Below, piece after piece: positions 1 through 10,925 of a stretch of DNA of 17,730 nucleotides; within the stretch, counting starts at the first letter, position 1, and every line of letters begins with the position of its first letter. The position numbers and the translations under genes are program-made. Origin of the DNA: VAZQ01 sp035300505 (GTDB lineage Bacteria > Pseudomonadota > Alphaproteobacteria > Rhizobiales > Xanthobacteraceae); assembly GCA_035300505.1 (NCBI GenBank), contig DATGVJ010000233.1:1-17730 (forward strand), written 5' to 3'. The notes below the pieces were generated by a model that was given only the letters and a program-made list of their open reading frames with translations, was not told the DNA's origin and ran no database searches.

Positions 1-3051
<3,051 letters not shown>

Positions 3052-3072
3052 GGCACCTATAATGCAAAGCCG

Positions 3073-4080
3073 TCAAGCCGATTTCATTGCATTGCGTAAC
3101 CGGGCGAGACTCCCGCCCCCCATGACCGAACCCGGCAGCGGATGACCGACAATGTCCTCCGCGAGCCTCGCGCAATTGATCAGCGCATCGAGATCGATTC
3201 CCGTCTCGATGCCCATCTCCTCGCACATGAAAACCAGATCCTCGGTGCAGACATTGCCAGCGGCACCACGATGAGCCGCGAAGGGGCAACCACCAAGGCC
3301 CGCGACCGACGAATCAAAGCGCGTCACGCCCATCTCGAGTCCCGCAAAAGCATTCGCGATGCCCATGCCGCGCGTGTCGTGCAGATGCAGCGCAAATTCG
3401 ACGTCGGGAAATGCAGTGCGCACGGCACCCAGCACGCACTTGATCGACTTGGGCGTCGCCCAGGCCATGGTGTCGGCCAGGAGAATGTATTGCAGCGATA
3501 CGCCGTTCTCGGCCGCGACGTCGAGCAATTGGGAGGCCAGCGACACCACACGCTCGACCGGAATATCGCCCTCGAAATTGCAGCCGAAGGCCGCCATGAT
3601 GCCACCGCGCAGAACCGGGACGCCGTGCTGCTTGTACATGCGCACCATCGCGCGCTGGCCATCGAGTTGCTGCTCCGGCGTCTTGTTCTGGTTGCGCTTG
3701 AGGAATGTGGCCGAGGTCGCCACGACGACGGAGCCCACGAAGTCGAGGATGCCGACCGCGCGTGCGCGCTCGAATCCCTTGTCATTGAGCCACAGCGCCG
3801 TATAGGCAACGCCCGGGCGCGGGTTGATGCCGCGCACCACGTCTTCGGCGTCCGCCATGCCGGGGACCAACTTCGGATTGACGAAGGACACGATCTGAAT
3901 GTGGTCGAGACCGGTCTCCGACAAGCGATCGATCAATTCGATCTTGCGCGCGGTCGGTATCTGGCCCTTTTCGAATTGAAATCCCTCACGCGGGCCTTCT
4001 TCCTGGATATGGACGCGTTTTGGCAGGTCGGTCACCGTGAAGTCCTTCCTTCTTTTCATTCGATATATGGCAGCGACCAT
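3073..4080 (-). CDS. Hydroxymethylglutaryl-CoA lyase family protein
   Basis: Predicted cytoplasmic TIM-barrel lyase of the HMGL-like family, which splits 3-hydroxy-3-methylglutaryl-CoA or a related 3-hydroxyacyl-CoA into acetyl-CoA and a keto acid, using a divalent metal. Seen in the sequence: the N-terminal QEEGPREGFQFE strand (family form GPRDGLQ), the metal-binding LHLHDTRG motif, and the catalytic cysteine loop SSVAGLGGCPFA near the C terminus. About 335 residues, slightly longer than the usual 300 or so. The start is uncertain. ATG at 4080 has a G-run (GGGGGG) just upstream that could act as a weak ribosome site; ATG at 4059 (MKRRKDF...) gives a more typical N terminus but has no visible Shine-Dalgarno sequence. 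The frame stays open much further upstream, but that stretch is not protein-like. The gene is divergent from the acyl-CoA synthetase at 4385, suggesting the two act on one pathway. The exact substrate cannot be read from sequence. Confidence 0.92.
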   Translation of the reverse strand: MVAAIYRMKRRKDFTVTDLPKRVHIQEEGPREGFQFEKGQIPTARKIELIDRLSETGLDHIQIVSFVNPKLVPGMADAEDVVRGINPRPGVAYTALWLNDKGFERARAVGILDFVGSVVVATSATFLKRNQNKTPEQQLDGQRAMVRMYKQHGVPVLRGGIMAAFGCNFEGDIPVERVVSLASQLLDVAAENGVSLQYILLADTMAWATPKSIKCVLGAVRTAFPDVEFALHLHDTRGMGIANAFAGLEMGVTRFDSSVAGLGGCPFAAHRGAAGNVCTEDLVFMCEEMGIETGIDLDALINCARLAEDIVGHPLPGSVMGGGSLARLRNAMKSA

Positions 4081-4384
4081 AACCCCCCGATCGAACGGTT
4101 TACAGTTCAATTCGCGGTTGGTTACGGTGCCGGCGCATACGCTAGCGAAAGATGGATGATACCAACGGCCCTGCCACCATGGGTTTGACCACTGCCTGAA
4201 GAAAGTCCTGGACCCACCGGATATCCCCGAATTCGGCCAGGGACCCGCAATCGGCAGATACGGCTCTATTGCGCGCCACCCGACGCACGTACTATCCAAA
4301 GTATCGGGGGGCTCAAAGGGAGAGGTGGATGCGGATGCGTGGCATAGCCGCGGCAGCCGGTATCGTAGTCTGGAAGGGACGCTG
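4081..4384. other. Divergent intergenic region between HMG-CoA lyase and acyl-CoA synthetase
   Basis: About 300 bp with no convincing gene; it must hold the promoters for both divergent genes. A weak plus-strand promoter-like pair is visible: TTGCGC at 4269-4274 and TACTAT at 4290-4295, with a short 15-bp spacer. The second element overlaps a small dyad, tact-atccaa-agta (4290-4303), that could be an operator. These are by-eye candidates only. Open reading through this region in the lyase frame is most likely a consequence of high GC. Confidence 0.3.
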
Positions 4385-6547
4385 ATGCCGGACCTCATCG
4401 AATCCTTGCGCCCCCTGTTCGAACCGAAGCATGTCGCCATCATCGGCGCCTCACGCACGCCCGGCAAGCGCGGCCACACGGTTACGCGAAACCTGATGCG
4501 ATGCGGCTTTGGCGGCCGGATCACGCCGATCAATCCCGCGACTGTCGAAGTCGAGGGACTGGCTTGTTACTCATCCGTTGCCGAATTGACGGAACAGATC
4601 GACTGCGCTTTCGTGGCGCTGCCGGCGGAGAAAGCGATTGAAGCCGTCCGGCAGTGCGGGCTGGCGGGCGTGCCTGCGGTCGTTGTGGGGGCGAACGGCT
4701 TTAGCGAGGCCGGCACGGAGGAAGGTGCCGAACGCGAATCAAAACTCTTCACGATCGTGCAGTCCTACGGAATGCGACTGCTCGGCCCGAACACCAACGG
4801 CATCTTCAATTCCAGGGCCCGGTTTTCATTGGGGTATAACCACTCGCACGGGGAACCGATGCCCGCGGGCGCGATCTCGATTGCGTCTCACAGTAGCGCC
4901 ATGTTTGATGGCATCGCCGGGCGATTGCGAAAATCCGGTGTGGGGTTGTCCAAATTCGTTCCGGTCGGCAACGAGGCCGATCTCAACATTCTCGATTTCT
5001 TCGAGTATTTCATCGCCGACTCCAGCACCCGCGTCATCGGATTGGTGATTGAAAATCTTGCCAGTGGAGCCCGCTTCCGCAGCCTTTGCGAACGTGCAAC
5101 CGCCGCCGGCAAACCCGTCGTCGTAATGAAAATCGGCCGATCGGCGGCCGGTGCAAGCGCATCGCTCGCCCATTCGAGCCGCCTCGTCGGCCGGGCACGC
5201 GCCTACGACGCGCTGTTTGAATCGTGCGGTGCCGCAGGCGTGCGCACGGTGGAAAGCCTGGTCGGCACCTGCGCACTGCTGGTCGCACGCAAAGGGCCCC
5301 CGGCACCGGAGGACCGGCGCATCGTTTGCATTACATCGTCGGGTGCCGGCGGCGCCGTGGTCGCGGATTTTTGCGATACCTACAAGCTGCCGCTTGCGGG
5401 CGATCGATTCGGCGACTGGGAAGTCCCGGTCGCCGCCGCCCTCAAGACACTGCCGACCAACACGCCTTTGCGCAACCCGATCGATACCGGCTCGCTCGGA
5501 AACTGGCAGACGTTGTCCGGCATCTTGGGCCGCCTTGGCACGGCTGGCCACAATGGCCCGGTCCTGGTCTATGCCCACAACATGCCGGAACGCCGGCTTG
5601 AAGACATTTTGGCCATAGCGCTCGCGGAGCGCCGGAAGCAAGTTACATCTCCGGTTGTCATCCTCGCGCCGGGCGGCCTGTCGGAGACGATGGAGATGAC
5701 CCACCGCCGCAACGGCATTACGATCTTTCACGATATTGCGACCTGCTTCGAAAGCCTGGCGGCTTATGACTTCGTGATCAACCGCAGGCTTGCCGACGAC
5801 CGCTTTTCCGTCACGGAAGCACCACGACGACCGGCCGAACTGCGCCGCTTGCTGATTGATCTTGTGTCGCGAGCCAAACGCTCGAATCTCCTCACGGAAC
5901 TTGAAAGCGCCGACGTGTTGCGCCTGACCGGCATTCGCATGGTGGAAAGCCGGTTGGTCCATACGTCCGAAGTCGCCGTCGGCGTGGCTGAGCGGGTTGG
6001 CTTCCCGGTTGTTCTCAAAGCGCAGGTGCCGGGCGTGGCGCACAAATACGACCGTGGTCTCGTCATCGCGCGCATCAACTCGCCGGCCAGTATTCGCAGC
6101 GCCTATTTGTCGCTGGAAACACAGATCGCCACCCATCGTTACTCCCGCGCCGAGACCAAGTTCGTGGTTCAGCCCATGTTGCCGACGGTCGCCGAACTGG
6201 TCGTCGGCGTAACCCAGGAACGCAATCTCGGCTACTTCCTCATGGTCGGGCTTGGCGGCGTATTGGCCGAGGTTCTCGATCGGGTCATGCTCATGCCGAT
6301 GCCGACCAATACGGCGGCCATGCGCGCGCGCGTCGAAGCGACACCGATTGGAGCCCTGTTGACACGAATCGATGCCAGCGGCTCCGTCATGAAACAGCTC
6401 ATTGCGACGCTCGAAGCGTTGCAACTGCTCGTGATGAACTATGAATCGTTTATCGAATCAATCGACGTCAATCCTCTCATCATCACCAGTACGTCATGCG
6501 TGGCCGTCGATGCCGTGATCGTGCTTAAGCCGACCGCGGGACAATGA
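4385..6547 (+). CDS. NDP-forming acyl-CoA synthetase (acetate--CoA ligase family, fused alpha/beta subunits)
   Basis: 720-residue cytoplasmic enzyme of the NDP-forming acyl-CoA synthetase family, which makes an acyl-CoA from an acid, CoA and ATP through a phospho-histidine. Domains in order: CoA-binding Rossmann domain (about 10-130, with VAIIGASRTPGKRG and later LLGPNTNG); two succinyl-CoA-ligase-like domains (about 150-450), with the phosphohistidine region GRSAAGASASLAHSSRLVG placing the likely catalytic histidine at residue 263; and a C-terminal ATP-grasp domain (about 490-715) with VLKAQVPGVAHKYDRGLV and ESIDVNPLI. The family motif around the histidine is usually SHTGALAG; AHSSRLVG here is divergent but keeps the His. 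The start is ATG 4385 because GGAAGGG (4372-4378) sits 6 bp upstream; a GTG at 4325 is in frame but has no advantage. The receptor gene follows within 20 bp, so the two are probably cotranscribed. Substrate unknown: a carboxylic acid matched to the divergent lyase is a fair guess. Confidence 0.93.
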   Translation: MPDLIESLRPLFEPKHVAIIGASRTPGKRGHTVTRNLMRCGFGGRITPINPATVEVEGLACYSSVAELTEQIDCAFVALPAEKAIEAVRQCGLAGVPAVVVGANGFSEAGTEEGAERESKLFTIVQSYGMRLLGPNTNGIFNSRARFSLGYNHSHGEPMPAGAISIASHSSAMFDGIAGRLRKSGVGLSKFVPVGNEADLNILDFFEYFIADSSTRVIGLVIENLASGARFRSLCERATAAGKPVVVMKIGRSAAGASASLAHSSRLVGRARAYDALFESCGAAGVRTVESLVGTCALLVARKGPPAPEDRRIVCITSSGAGGAVVADFCDTYKLPLAGDRFGDWEVPVAAALKTLPTNTPLRNPIDTGSLGNWQTLSGILGRLGTAGHNGPVLVYAHNMPERRLEDILAIALAERRKQVTSPVVILAPGGLSETMEMTHRRNGITIFHDIATCFESLAAYDFVINRRLADDRFSVTEAPRRPAELRRLLIDLVSRAKRSNLLTELESADVLRLTGIRMVESRLVHTSEVAVGVAERVGFPVVLKAQVPGVAHKYDRGLVIARINSPASIRSAYLSLETQIATHRYSRAETKFVVQPMLPTVAELVVGVTQERNLGYFLMVGLGGVLAEVLDRVMLMPMPTNTAAMRARVEATPIGALLTRIDASGSVMKQLIATLEALQLLVMNYESFIESIDVNPLIITSTSCVAVDAVIVLKPTAGQ

Positions 6548-6563
6548 GCGTTGGAGTATGCAG

Positions 6564-7544
6564 ATGATGAAACTTCCTCGAAGACATTTTCTGCATCTGG
6601 CAGCGGGGGCGGCCGCGTTTCCGGCTGTGTCGCACATTGCAAGGGCGCAGACTTATCCGGCACGGCCGGTGCGTATCGTCGTCGGATTTGCGCCCGGCGG
6701 CGCAACCGATATCTTTGCGCGTGTGATGGGTCAGTGGCTATCGGATCGCCTCGGCCAACCTTTCGCCGTCGAAAACCGGCCTGGTGCGAGCGGCAACATC
6801 GCGACGGAGATGGTCATAAACGCGCCCCCCGATGGCTACACGCTGCTCCTGACTGCTCCAGCAAACGCGATCAACACGACTCTTTTCGACAAGCTCAGCT
6901 TCAATTTTATCCGTGATATCGTGCCGGTCGCCAGCATCGTCCGCACCATCTACGTCATGGTGGTAAACCCAGGGGTTCCGGCCGAAACGGTTCCCGAATT
7001 CATTTCCTACGCAAAGGCCAATCCCGGCAAGATCAATATGGCGTCAGCCGGAAGCGGGACACCGCAACACGTGGCGGGCGAGCTATTCAAGATGCTGGCC
7101 GGCGTTGAAATGGTCCATGTGCCTTATCGAGGGGCGGCTCCCGCGCTTACCGACCTGATGGGCGGACAGGTGCAGATCATGTTCGATAACATGACCTCAT
7201 CCTTGGAGTTCATCAGAGCCGGCAAGCTGCGTGCGCTGGCGGTGACGACCTCTACGCGTACGACATTGTTGCCAGACATCCCGACGGTTAGCGATTTCGT
7301 CCCGGGCTTCGAGGCGAGTGCTCAGTTCGGCTTGGGTGCGCCGAAGAACACCCCGGCCGAGATCGTCGCCAAGCTCAATAAGGAGACCAATGCCGGCCTC
7401 GCCGATCCCAAGATCAAGGAGCGGTTTGCCGAGGTTGCCGCGGTTGTGCTGCCAAGCTCGCCCGCCGACTTCGCCAAGCTCATTGCGGACGAAACCGACA
7501 AATGGGGCACGGTGGTCAAGTTTGCGCGCCTAAAGCCGGACTGA
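6564..7544 (+). CDS. Bug/TctC-type periplasmic solute-binding protein
   Basis: Extracytoplasmic receptor of the Bug (TctC) family, which captures carboxylates or other small organics in the periplasm for tripartite tricarboxylate transporters. About 326 residues, the normal family length. An N-terminal signal with a twin-arginine-like start (PRRHFLHLAAGAAAFPA, cleavage expected near IARAQ) suggests Tat or Sec export. Family features follow: YPARPVRIVVGFAPGGATDIFAR (positions about 31-53; the PGG..D loop contacts ligand in this family), the GYTLLLTAP strand, and PYRGAAPALTDLMGGQ in the middle. ATG 6564 is chosen because GGAG (6553-6556) lies 7 bp upstream; ATG 6558 would overlap the spacing and ATG 6567 is equally possible. 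It directly follows the acyl-CoA synthetase, so its ligand may be that enzyme's substrate. No TctA/TctB membrane genes are nearby. Confidence 0.92.
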   Translation: MMKLPRRHFLHLAAGAAAFPAVSHIARAQTYPARPVRIVVGFAPGGATDIFARVMGQWLSDRLGQPFAVENRPGASGNIATEMVINAPPDGYTLLLTAPANAINTTLFDKLSFNFIRDIVPVASIVRTIYVMVVNPGVPAETVPEFISYAKANPGKINMASAGSGTPQHVAGELFKMLAGVEMVHVPYRGAAPALTDLMGGQVQIMFDNMTSSLEFIRAGKLRALAVTTSTRTTLLPDIPTVSDFVPGFEASAQFGLGAPKNTPAEIVAKLNKETNAGLADPKIKERFAEVAAVVLPSSPADFAKLIADETDKWGTVVKFARLKPD

Positions 7545-7575
7545 ACCGCCACGCGGGCTCGACTCGTCGCAGCAG

Positions 7576-7616
7576 CCCCTCATCCCAACCTTCTCCCCGC
7601 AAGAGCAGGGAGAAGG
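7576..7616. repeat. Interspersed hairpin repeat (copy 1, degenerate) between convergent genes
   Basis: Starts with cccctcatcccaacc and continues into a 9-bp stem, ccttctccc (7589-7597) against gggagaagg (7608-7616), with a 10-nt loop. It matches the layout of the copies at 10926, 14778 and 14871: a ccctcaccc leader plus a pyrimidine/purine hairpin. It lies between two convergent genes and could also stop transcription in both directions, although there is no T-tract. Confidence 0.65.
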
Positions 7617-7666
7617 AGCGCACCGCGCCCGCGGCGTCATCGTCAATCCGACAGAACTGCCGCAAA

Positions 7667-8731
7667 TTACTTCAGCAAGGCCTTGGCGTGCCCGATGATC
7701 GCAGGTGGTGTTTGCGCCACCGCCTCGATCATCTTTTGCAGCTTTTCGCCAGGCATCGAATCACGCTCGACCTGCAGCCTGTCGGCGTCCGCGATGAATT
7801 CCGGATCACGCGCCATGGCGTCAAAGGCGCGCCGCAGCGTGGTCAAAGTGGCCGGCGGCAAATCGGGCGGCGCCATGATGGCCTTGCCGATGTCGCCTTC
7901 GTTCGAAAACAGGCGAAACAATTGACGCTCTTCGGGCGTTCGAGCCACATCCACCATGGTGGGAACATCGGGCAGGTCCGGATGCCGTTCCGCCACGAAC
8001 TGCACCACGATGTTGATCTTGCGGTTGTCGAGCCAATCCTTCTTGGTGGTCTTGATCGAGAACCATCCTGTGCTCATGCCCTCGACTTCGCCACGCTCCA
8101 TGGCCAGTGCAGACTGCGTCGTGCCTTCGTAACCGCTCACGATTTTGAACTTCGTGCCCAGCACACGATTCAAGACGTTTGGATAGATATAGACGGTCGA
8201 TCCAACACCTGTGGCACCGAGCGTCGCCTCGTGCGCCAGGGCGTCGCTAAGGGTTTTCACCTTCGACGTGTGCCAGAACGCGGTAACGAGGTTGTAGGAA
8301 CTGATGCGGCCGATCCAGCTGAACCGCGCCGCCTTGAATTGCACGGCCGGACTCCCCAGCAATTCTTCGGTGGCCGCGGTCTGGGCGATGTAGCCGAGCA
8401 CCGTGCCATCCCTCGGGGCAGCGCCGTAAAGATAGTTTGCAGCCTTGAAGCTGCCCGCGCCCGGCATGTTCTGCGCCACGACGCGCGGCTGGCCCGGAAT
8501 GTGCTTACCGATGTGGCGGGACACCAGGCGCCCCAGGATGTCGTTACCGGACCCTGGCGCATAACCGATGGTCAACGTGATGGGCTTGCCCGCGAAACTT
8601 TGCGCTCGCGCAGGATCTGTCGCAGGGGCGAGCAATACGCCAGTGCCCAGGAGCATGAGGAGTGTGCGCAAGAGGAGTGTGCGCAAGAGGGATGTGACCA
8701 AGCGGGGTCGGAACCAATTTTGTAGCGTCAT
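7667..8731 (-). CDS. Bug/TctC-like periplasmic solute-binding protein (second receptor)
   Basis: 354-residue receptor of the divergent branch of the Bug/TctC family. It has a long N-terminal signal peptide rich in leucine (residues about 14-43, ending PARAQ), then the family start KPITLTIGYAPGSGNDILGRL with the ligand-loop PGSGND, HIPGQPRVVAQNMPGAGSF, and a C-terminal FDAMARDPEF segment. Start ATG 8731 has a strong Shine-Dalgarno AGGAGG about 6 bp upstream and overlaps the stop codon of the monooxygenase gene (ATGA), so the two are translationally coupled and probably supply one pathway. It is clearly related to the receptor at 14939-15970 (shared FSWIGR, FDAM.ADPEF, KHIPG.P motifs). Odd: the signal region is encoded by a tandem 15-bp repeat (8658-8687). 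Ligand unknown. Confidence 0.9.
   Translation of the reverse strand: MTLQNWFRPRLVTSLLRTLLLRTLLMLLGTGVLLAPATDPARAQSFAGKPITLTIGYAPGSGNDILGRLVSRHIGKHIPGQPRVVAQNMPGAGSFKAANYLYGAAPRDGTVLGYIAQTAATEELLGSPAVQFKAARFSWIGRISSYNLVTAFWHTSKVKTLSDALAHEATLGATGVGSTVYIYPNVLNRVLGTKFKIVSGYEGTTQSALAMERGEVEGMSTGWFSIKTTKKDWLDNRKINIVVQFVAERHPDLPDVPTMVDVARTPEERQLFRLFSNEGDIGKAIMAPPDLPPATLTTLRRAFDAMARDPEFIADADRLQVERDSMPGEKLQKMIEAVAQTPPAIIGHAKALLK
8658..8702. repeat. 15-bp tandem repeat within a signal-peptide coding sequence
   Basis: Two exact copies of aggagtgtgcgcaag (8658-8672 and 8673-8687) are followed by a third copy (8688-8702) matching 11 of 15 bases. Because the unit is a multiple of three, copies can be gained or lost in frame. 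On the minus strand they encode LLRTL units in the signal peptide of the receptor gene. Confidence 0.9.
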
Positions 8732-10083
8732 GCTGTCCTCCTGTCCGCATTCGCATAACGGCTCTGCGGCCGCGGCAGTCCGAGGTTCTCACGATAAGTG
8801 CGGCCTTCATATTCGGTACGGAACAGCCCACGCCGCCGCAGTTCCGGCAGAACCATCTCGATGAAATCGTCGAGCCCGCCTGGAAGGAACGGCGGCATCA
8901 GATTGAAACCGTCGCAACCGTCCTCGCGAAACCATGTCTCCATTTGATCGGCCACCGCAAGCGGCGTCCCTTTGACCACGCTCTTGCCGCGGGCGCCCGC
9001 AACCCGCAGTGCGACCTGTCGCATTGTGAGCTTCTCCTTGCGCGCCATGTCGGTCACATATTGAAACGTGCTCTGGCTGGCATTGGACAACGGCAGGTTT
9101 TCCGGCAACGGATCATCGAGCGAATAGGACGACAGATCGACGTGGCCGAGCACCATCGACAGGATCTCGCGCGCCACCATCGGGTGAATGAGCGATTGCA
9201 GATATTCGTAGCGCTCCTCGGCTTCGGCTTCGGTACGCCCGATGATGGCGGACAGGCCGGGCATGATCTTCACGTGATCCGGATTGCGCCCATGGGCCGC
9301 CACCCGGCTCTTGAGTTCCGCGTAGAATTTCTGCGCGGCTTCAAGCGTGAGCGGCGCACAGAAGATCACTTCGGCAAACTCTGCCGCAACTTTGATCATG
9401 TCTTCCGAACCACCGGCCTGCACGATCACCGGGCGGCCTTGCGGCGTACGTGGAATGTTGAGCGGTCCGCGCACGGAAAAATTTTCACCCTTGTGGTTGA
9501 GTGCGTGAAGCTTGTCGGGCTGAAAGAACAAGCCGGACTCTTTGTCGCGCACGAAGGCATCGTCGTCCCAGCTGTCCCACAACCCGACGACGATTTGGGC
9601 AAATTCGCGCGCCCGCTCGTAGCGCTCGCCATGCTGGTAATGCTTTTCGCGGCCGAAATTCTTCGCTTCCGCCTCCTGGCCTGAGGTCACGAGGTTCCAA
9701 CCGGCGCGGCCGCCGCTGAGATGATCGAGGGACGCAAATTTTCGCGCAACGTGGAATGGTTCGTTGTAGCTCGTCGAGGCGGTCGCCACCAAGCCAATGC
9801 GAGTCGTGAGCGCCGAAAGCGCCGAAAGCAGCGTGATCGGTTCGAAATTGGCGATATATTGGGCCGAACGGCACAGCGCCTCCATATTGGCTTCGCGCAC
9901 GCACACATTATCGGCCAGAAACACCATATCGAATTTGGCGCGTTCGGCTGCCTGCGTCATTTCGACATAATGCTTGAAGTTGATACCGGCATCGGCCTGC
10001 GCGCGCGGATGGCGCCACGAGGCGACGTGATGACCGGTCGGATTGAAAAATGCGCCAAGACGCATCAGGCCCTTACGGCTCAT
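8728..10083 (-). CDS. LLM-class flavin-dependent monooxygenase (NtaA/SnaA/DszA family)
   Basis: 451-residue predicted FMN-dependent monooxygenase of the nitrilotriacetate monooxygenase component A type. These enzymes use reduced FMN from a separate reductase and O2 to oxidise or cleave organic substrates (NTA, EDTA, sulfur heterocycles). Family signatures: GAFFNPTGHHVASWRHP near the N terminus, AQAAERAKFDMVFLADN-like segment at about 40, the LDHLSGGRAGWNLVTSG flavin-barrel motif, NFGREKHYQHGERYERA, and GRPVIVQAGGSEDM. Start ATG 10083 gives the normal family length; ATG 10065 has a better AAGGG site, and the frame extends to 10257 without family-like sequence. The gene is divergent from a MarR regulator (10323) and its stop overlaps the downstream receptor start. 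No flavin reductase gene is visible in the window. Substrate unknown. Confidence 0.93.
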   Translation of the reverse strand: MSRKGLMRLGAFFNPTGHHVASWRHPRAQADAGINFKHYVEMTQAAERAKFDMVFLADNVCVREANMEALCRSAQYIANFEPITLLSALSALTTRIGLVATASTSYNEPFHVARKFASLDHLSGGRAGWNLVTSGQEAEAKNFGREKHYQHGERYERAREFAQIVVGLWDSWDDDAFVRDKESGLFFQPDKLHALNHKGENFSVRGPLNIPRTPQGRPVIVQAGGSEDMIKVAAEFAEVIFCAPLTLEAAQKFYAELKSRVAAHGRNPDHVKIMPGLSAIIGRTEAEAEERYEYLQSLIHPMVAREILSMVLGHVDLSSYSLDDPLPENLPLSNASQSTFQYVTDMARKEKLTMRQVALRVAGARGKSVVKGTPLAVADQMETWFREDGCDGFNLMPPFLPGGLDDFIEMVLPELRRRGLFRTEYEGRTYRENLGLPRPQSRYANADRRTA

Positions 10084-10322
10084 ACGGCAAAACTCGCAGG
10101 TGTTCACAACAATCCCCAACTCGCGAGGCGTTATTCTGCCGCATTGGCCAAGAAAAGCCCAGTCGGCTATAGCTTTTTGTAAAGGCTTGCTCCGCGGGCG
10201 CCGAAGAGCAACACACGGGGCCACAAAACGCTGGTTTTTTGGGGAGGAAATGAACACAAATTCAAAGACTTACAGGATTCCGGCTTCTGGTATGTCCAGA
10301 CTGGCCCGGGATAGGAATTCAA
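10084..10322. promoter_or_regulatory. Divergent promoter region between monooxygenase and marR
   Basis: 240 bp shared by the two divergent genes, where a MarR protein would usually bind to control itself and the neighbour. A plausible plus-strand promoter is TTGGCC (10144-10149) with TATAGC (10168-10173), spacer 18 bp, giving a leader of about 140 nt before marR. That leader contains a short AT-rich reading frame (10250-10357). No clear MarR-type palindrome was found by eye. Confidence 0.35.
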
Positions 10323-10357
10323 ATGAAACGCGCGACGAATCAAAGAACAATGGTTGA
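10250..10357 (+). CDS. Possible 35-residue leader ORF upstream of marR
   Basis: A short frame starting MNTNSKTYRIPASG, preceded by a very strong purine block ggggaggaa (10241-10249), although the spacing to the ATG is short (about 2 bp after GGAGG). It is AT-richer than its surroundings. Its TGA (10355-10357) overlaps an alternative in-frame marR start at 10350 (ATGGTTGA arrangement), which would allow translational coupling. It resembles no known family. It could be a regulatory leader peptide or simply untranslated leader. Confidence 0.25.
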   Translation: MNTNSKTYRIPASGMSRLARDRNSNETRDESKNNG

Positions 10358-10913
10358 GAAATCAAAGACCCCGGGCAAGTCGCGTTCCTCGCCGGCGCAT
10401 CGGTTCTTCATCTACAAGGTCGGCATGTTGCGCCGCGCGCTCGATCGCTATTCGACGCCGGCGATCACGGACCAGTTCGACATGACACTGGCGGAATGGC
10501 GCGTGCTCACTTTGCTGTACGGCTCGTCTCCCGCGACCGTTCGCGAGCTTTGCGACCTGCTGCAAGCCGACAAGGCCGAAGTCAGCCGTGCCTGCGCCGG
10601 CCTTGTCAAGCGCGGCCTTGCGCTTCGCCGCGGCGACCACGATGATGCCCGCAGTGCTCTCATCAGCATTACGGCACGCGGCGAGCGGCGACATGACGCG
10701 ATCGTGCCGGTGCGGCAGTCCTTGCAGGACGAGTTGGAAAGAGCGCTAAGCCGCAGCGAGATTGCGGAGTTTCATCGCCTGCTCGACAAACTGGTGGCGC
10801 ACGTGCGGCTAACGATGGCGACCCCCAATGACGCTGCCCTTCGCGCCACTAAGGTCGACGTCCCGCACAGGACGAAAGCACCGCAAACCAAGCGCGTGCG
10901 CAAGTCAAAATGA
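10323..10913 (+). CDS. MarR-family transcriptional regulator
   Basis: 196-residue winged-helix regulator. The core (about residues 25-165) shows the MarR pattern: N-terminal dimerisation helix (RFFIYKVGMLRRALD), MTLAEWRVLTLLYG, the recognition helix region LLQADKAEVSRACAGLVKRGL, and the wing RRGDHDDARSALISITARG with the family D-x-R signature. It has a basic C-terminal tail (RTKAPQTKRVRKSK). ATG 10323 has AGGAA (10313-10317) 5 bp upstream; ATG 10350 is the alternative. It is divergent from the flavin monooxygenase at 8728-10083, so it most likely represses that gene and the coupled receptor until a ligand, perhaps an aromatic or the pathway substrate, is bound. That target assignment is inferred from position only. 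Confidence 0.92.
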   Translation: MKRATNQRTMVEKSKTPGKSRSSPAHRFFIYKVGMLRRALDRYSTPAITDQFDMTLAEWRVLTLLYGSSPATVRELCDLLQADKAEVSRACAGLVKRGLALRRGDHDDARSALISITARGERRHDAIVPVRQSLQDELERALSRSEIAEFHRLLDKLVAHVRLTMATPNDAALRATKVDVPHRTKAPQTKRVRKSK

Positions 10914-10925
10914 GCAACCTGAGAC

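Noticed and set aside
3142..4188. Plus-strand open frame of about 350 codons
   Set aside because: Antisense to HMG-CoA lyase; the translation is His/Arg-rich and motif-free.
4081..4533. N-terminal extension of HMG-CoA lyase to about 486 residues
   Set aside because: The extra 150 residues are Pro/Arg/Ser-rich, not lyase-like, and overlap the start of the divergent synthetase.
4826..6424. Long open frame on the minus strand (about 530 codons)
   Set aside because: It lies wholly antisense to the well-supported acyl-CoA synthetase; its His/Asp/Arg-rich composition is the typical mirror of a GC-rich gene.
7502..8725. Plus-strand open frame of about 400 codons
   Set aside because: Antisense to the second Bug receptor, which has a signal peptide, family motifs and a strong ribosome site.
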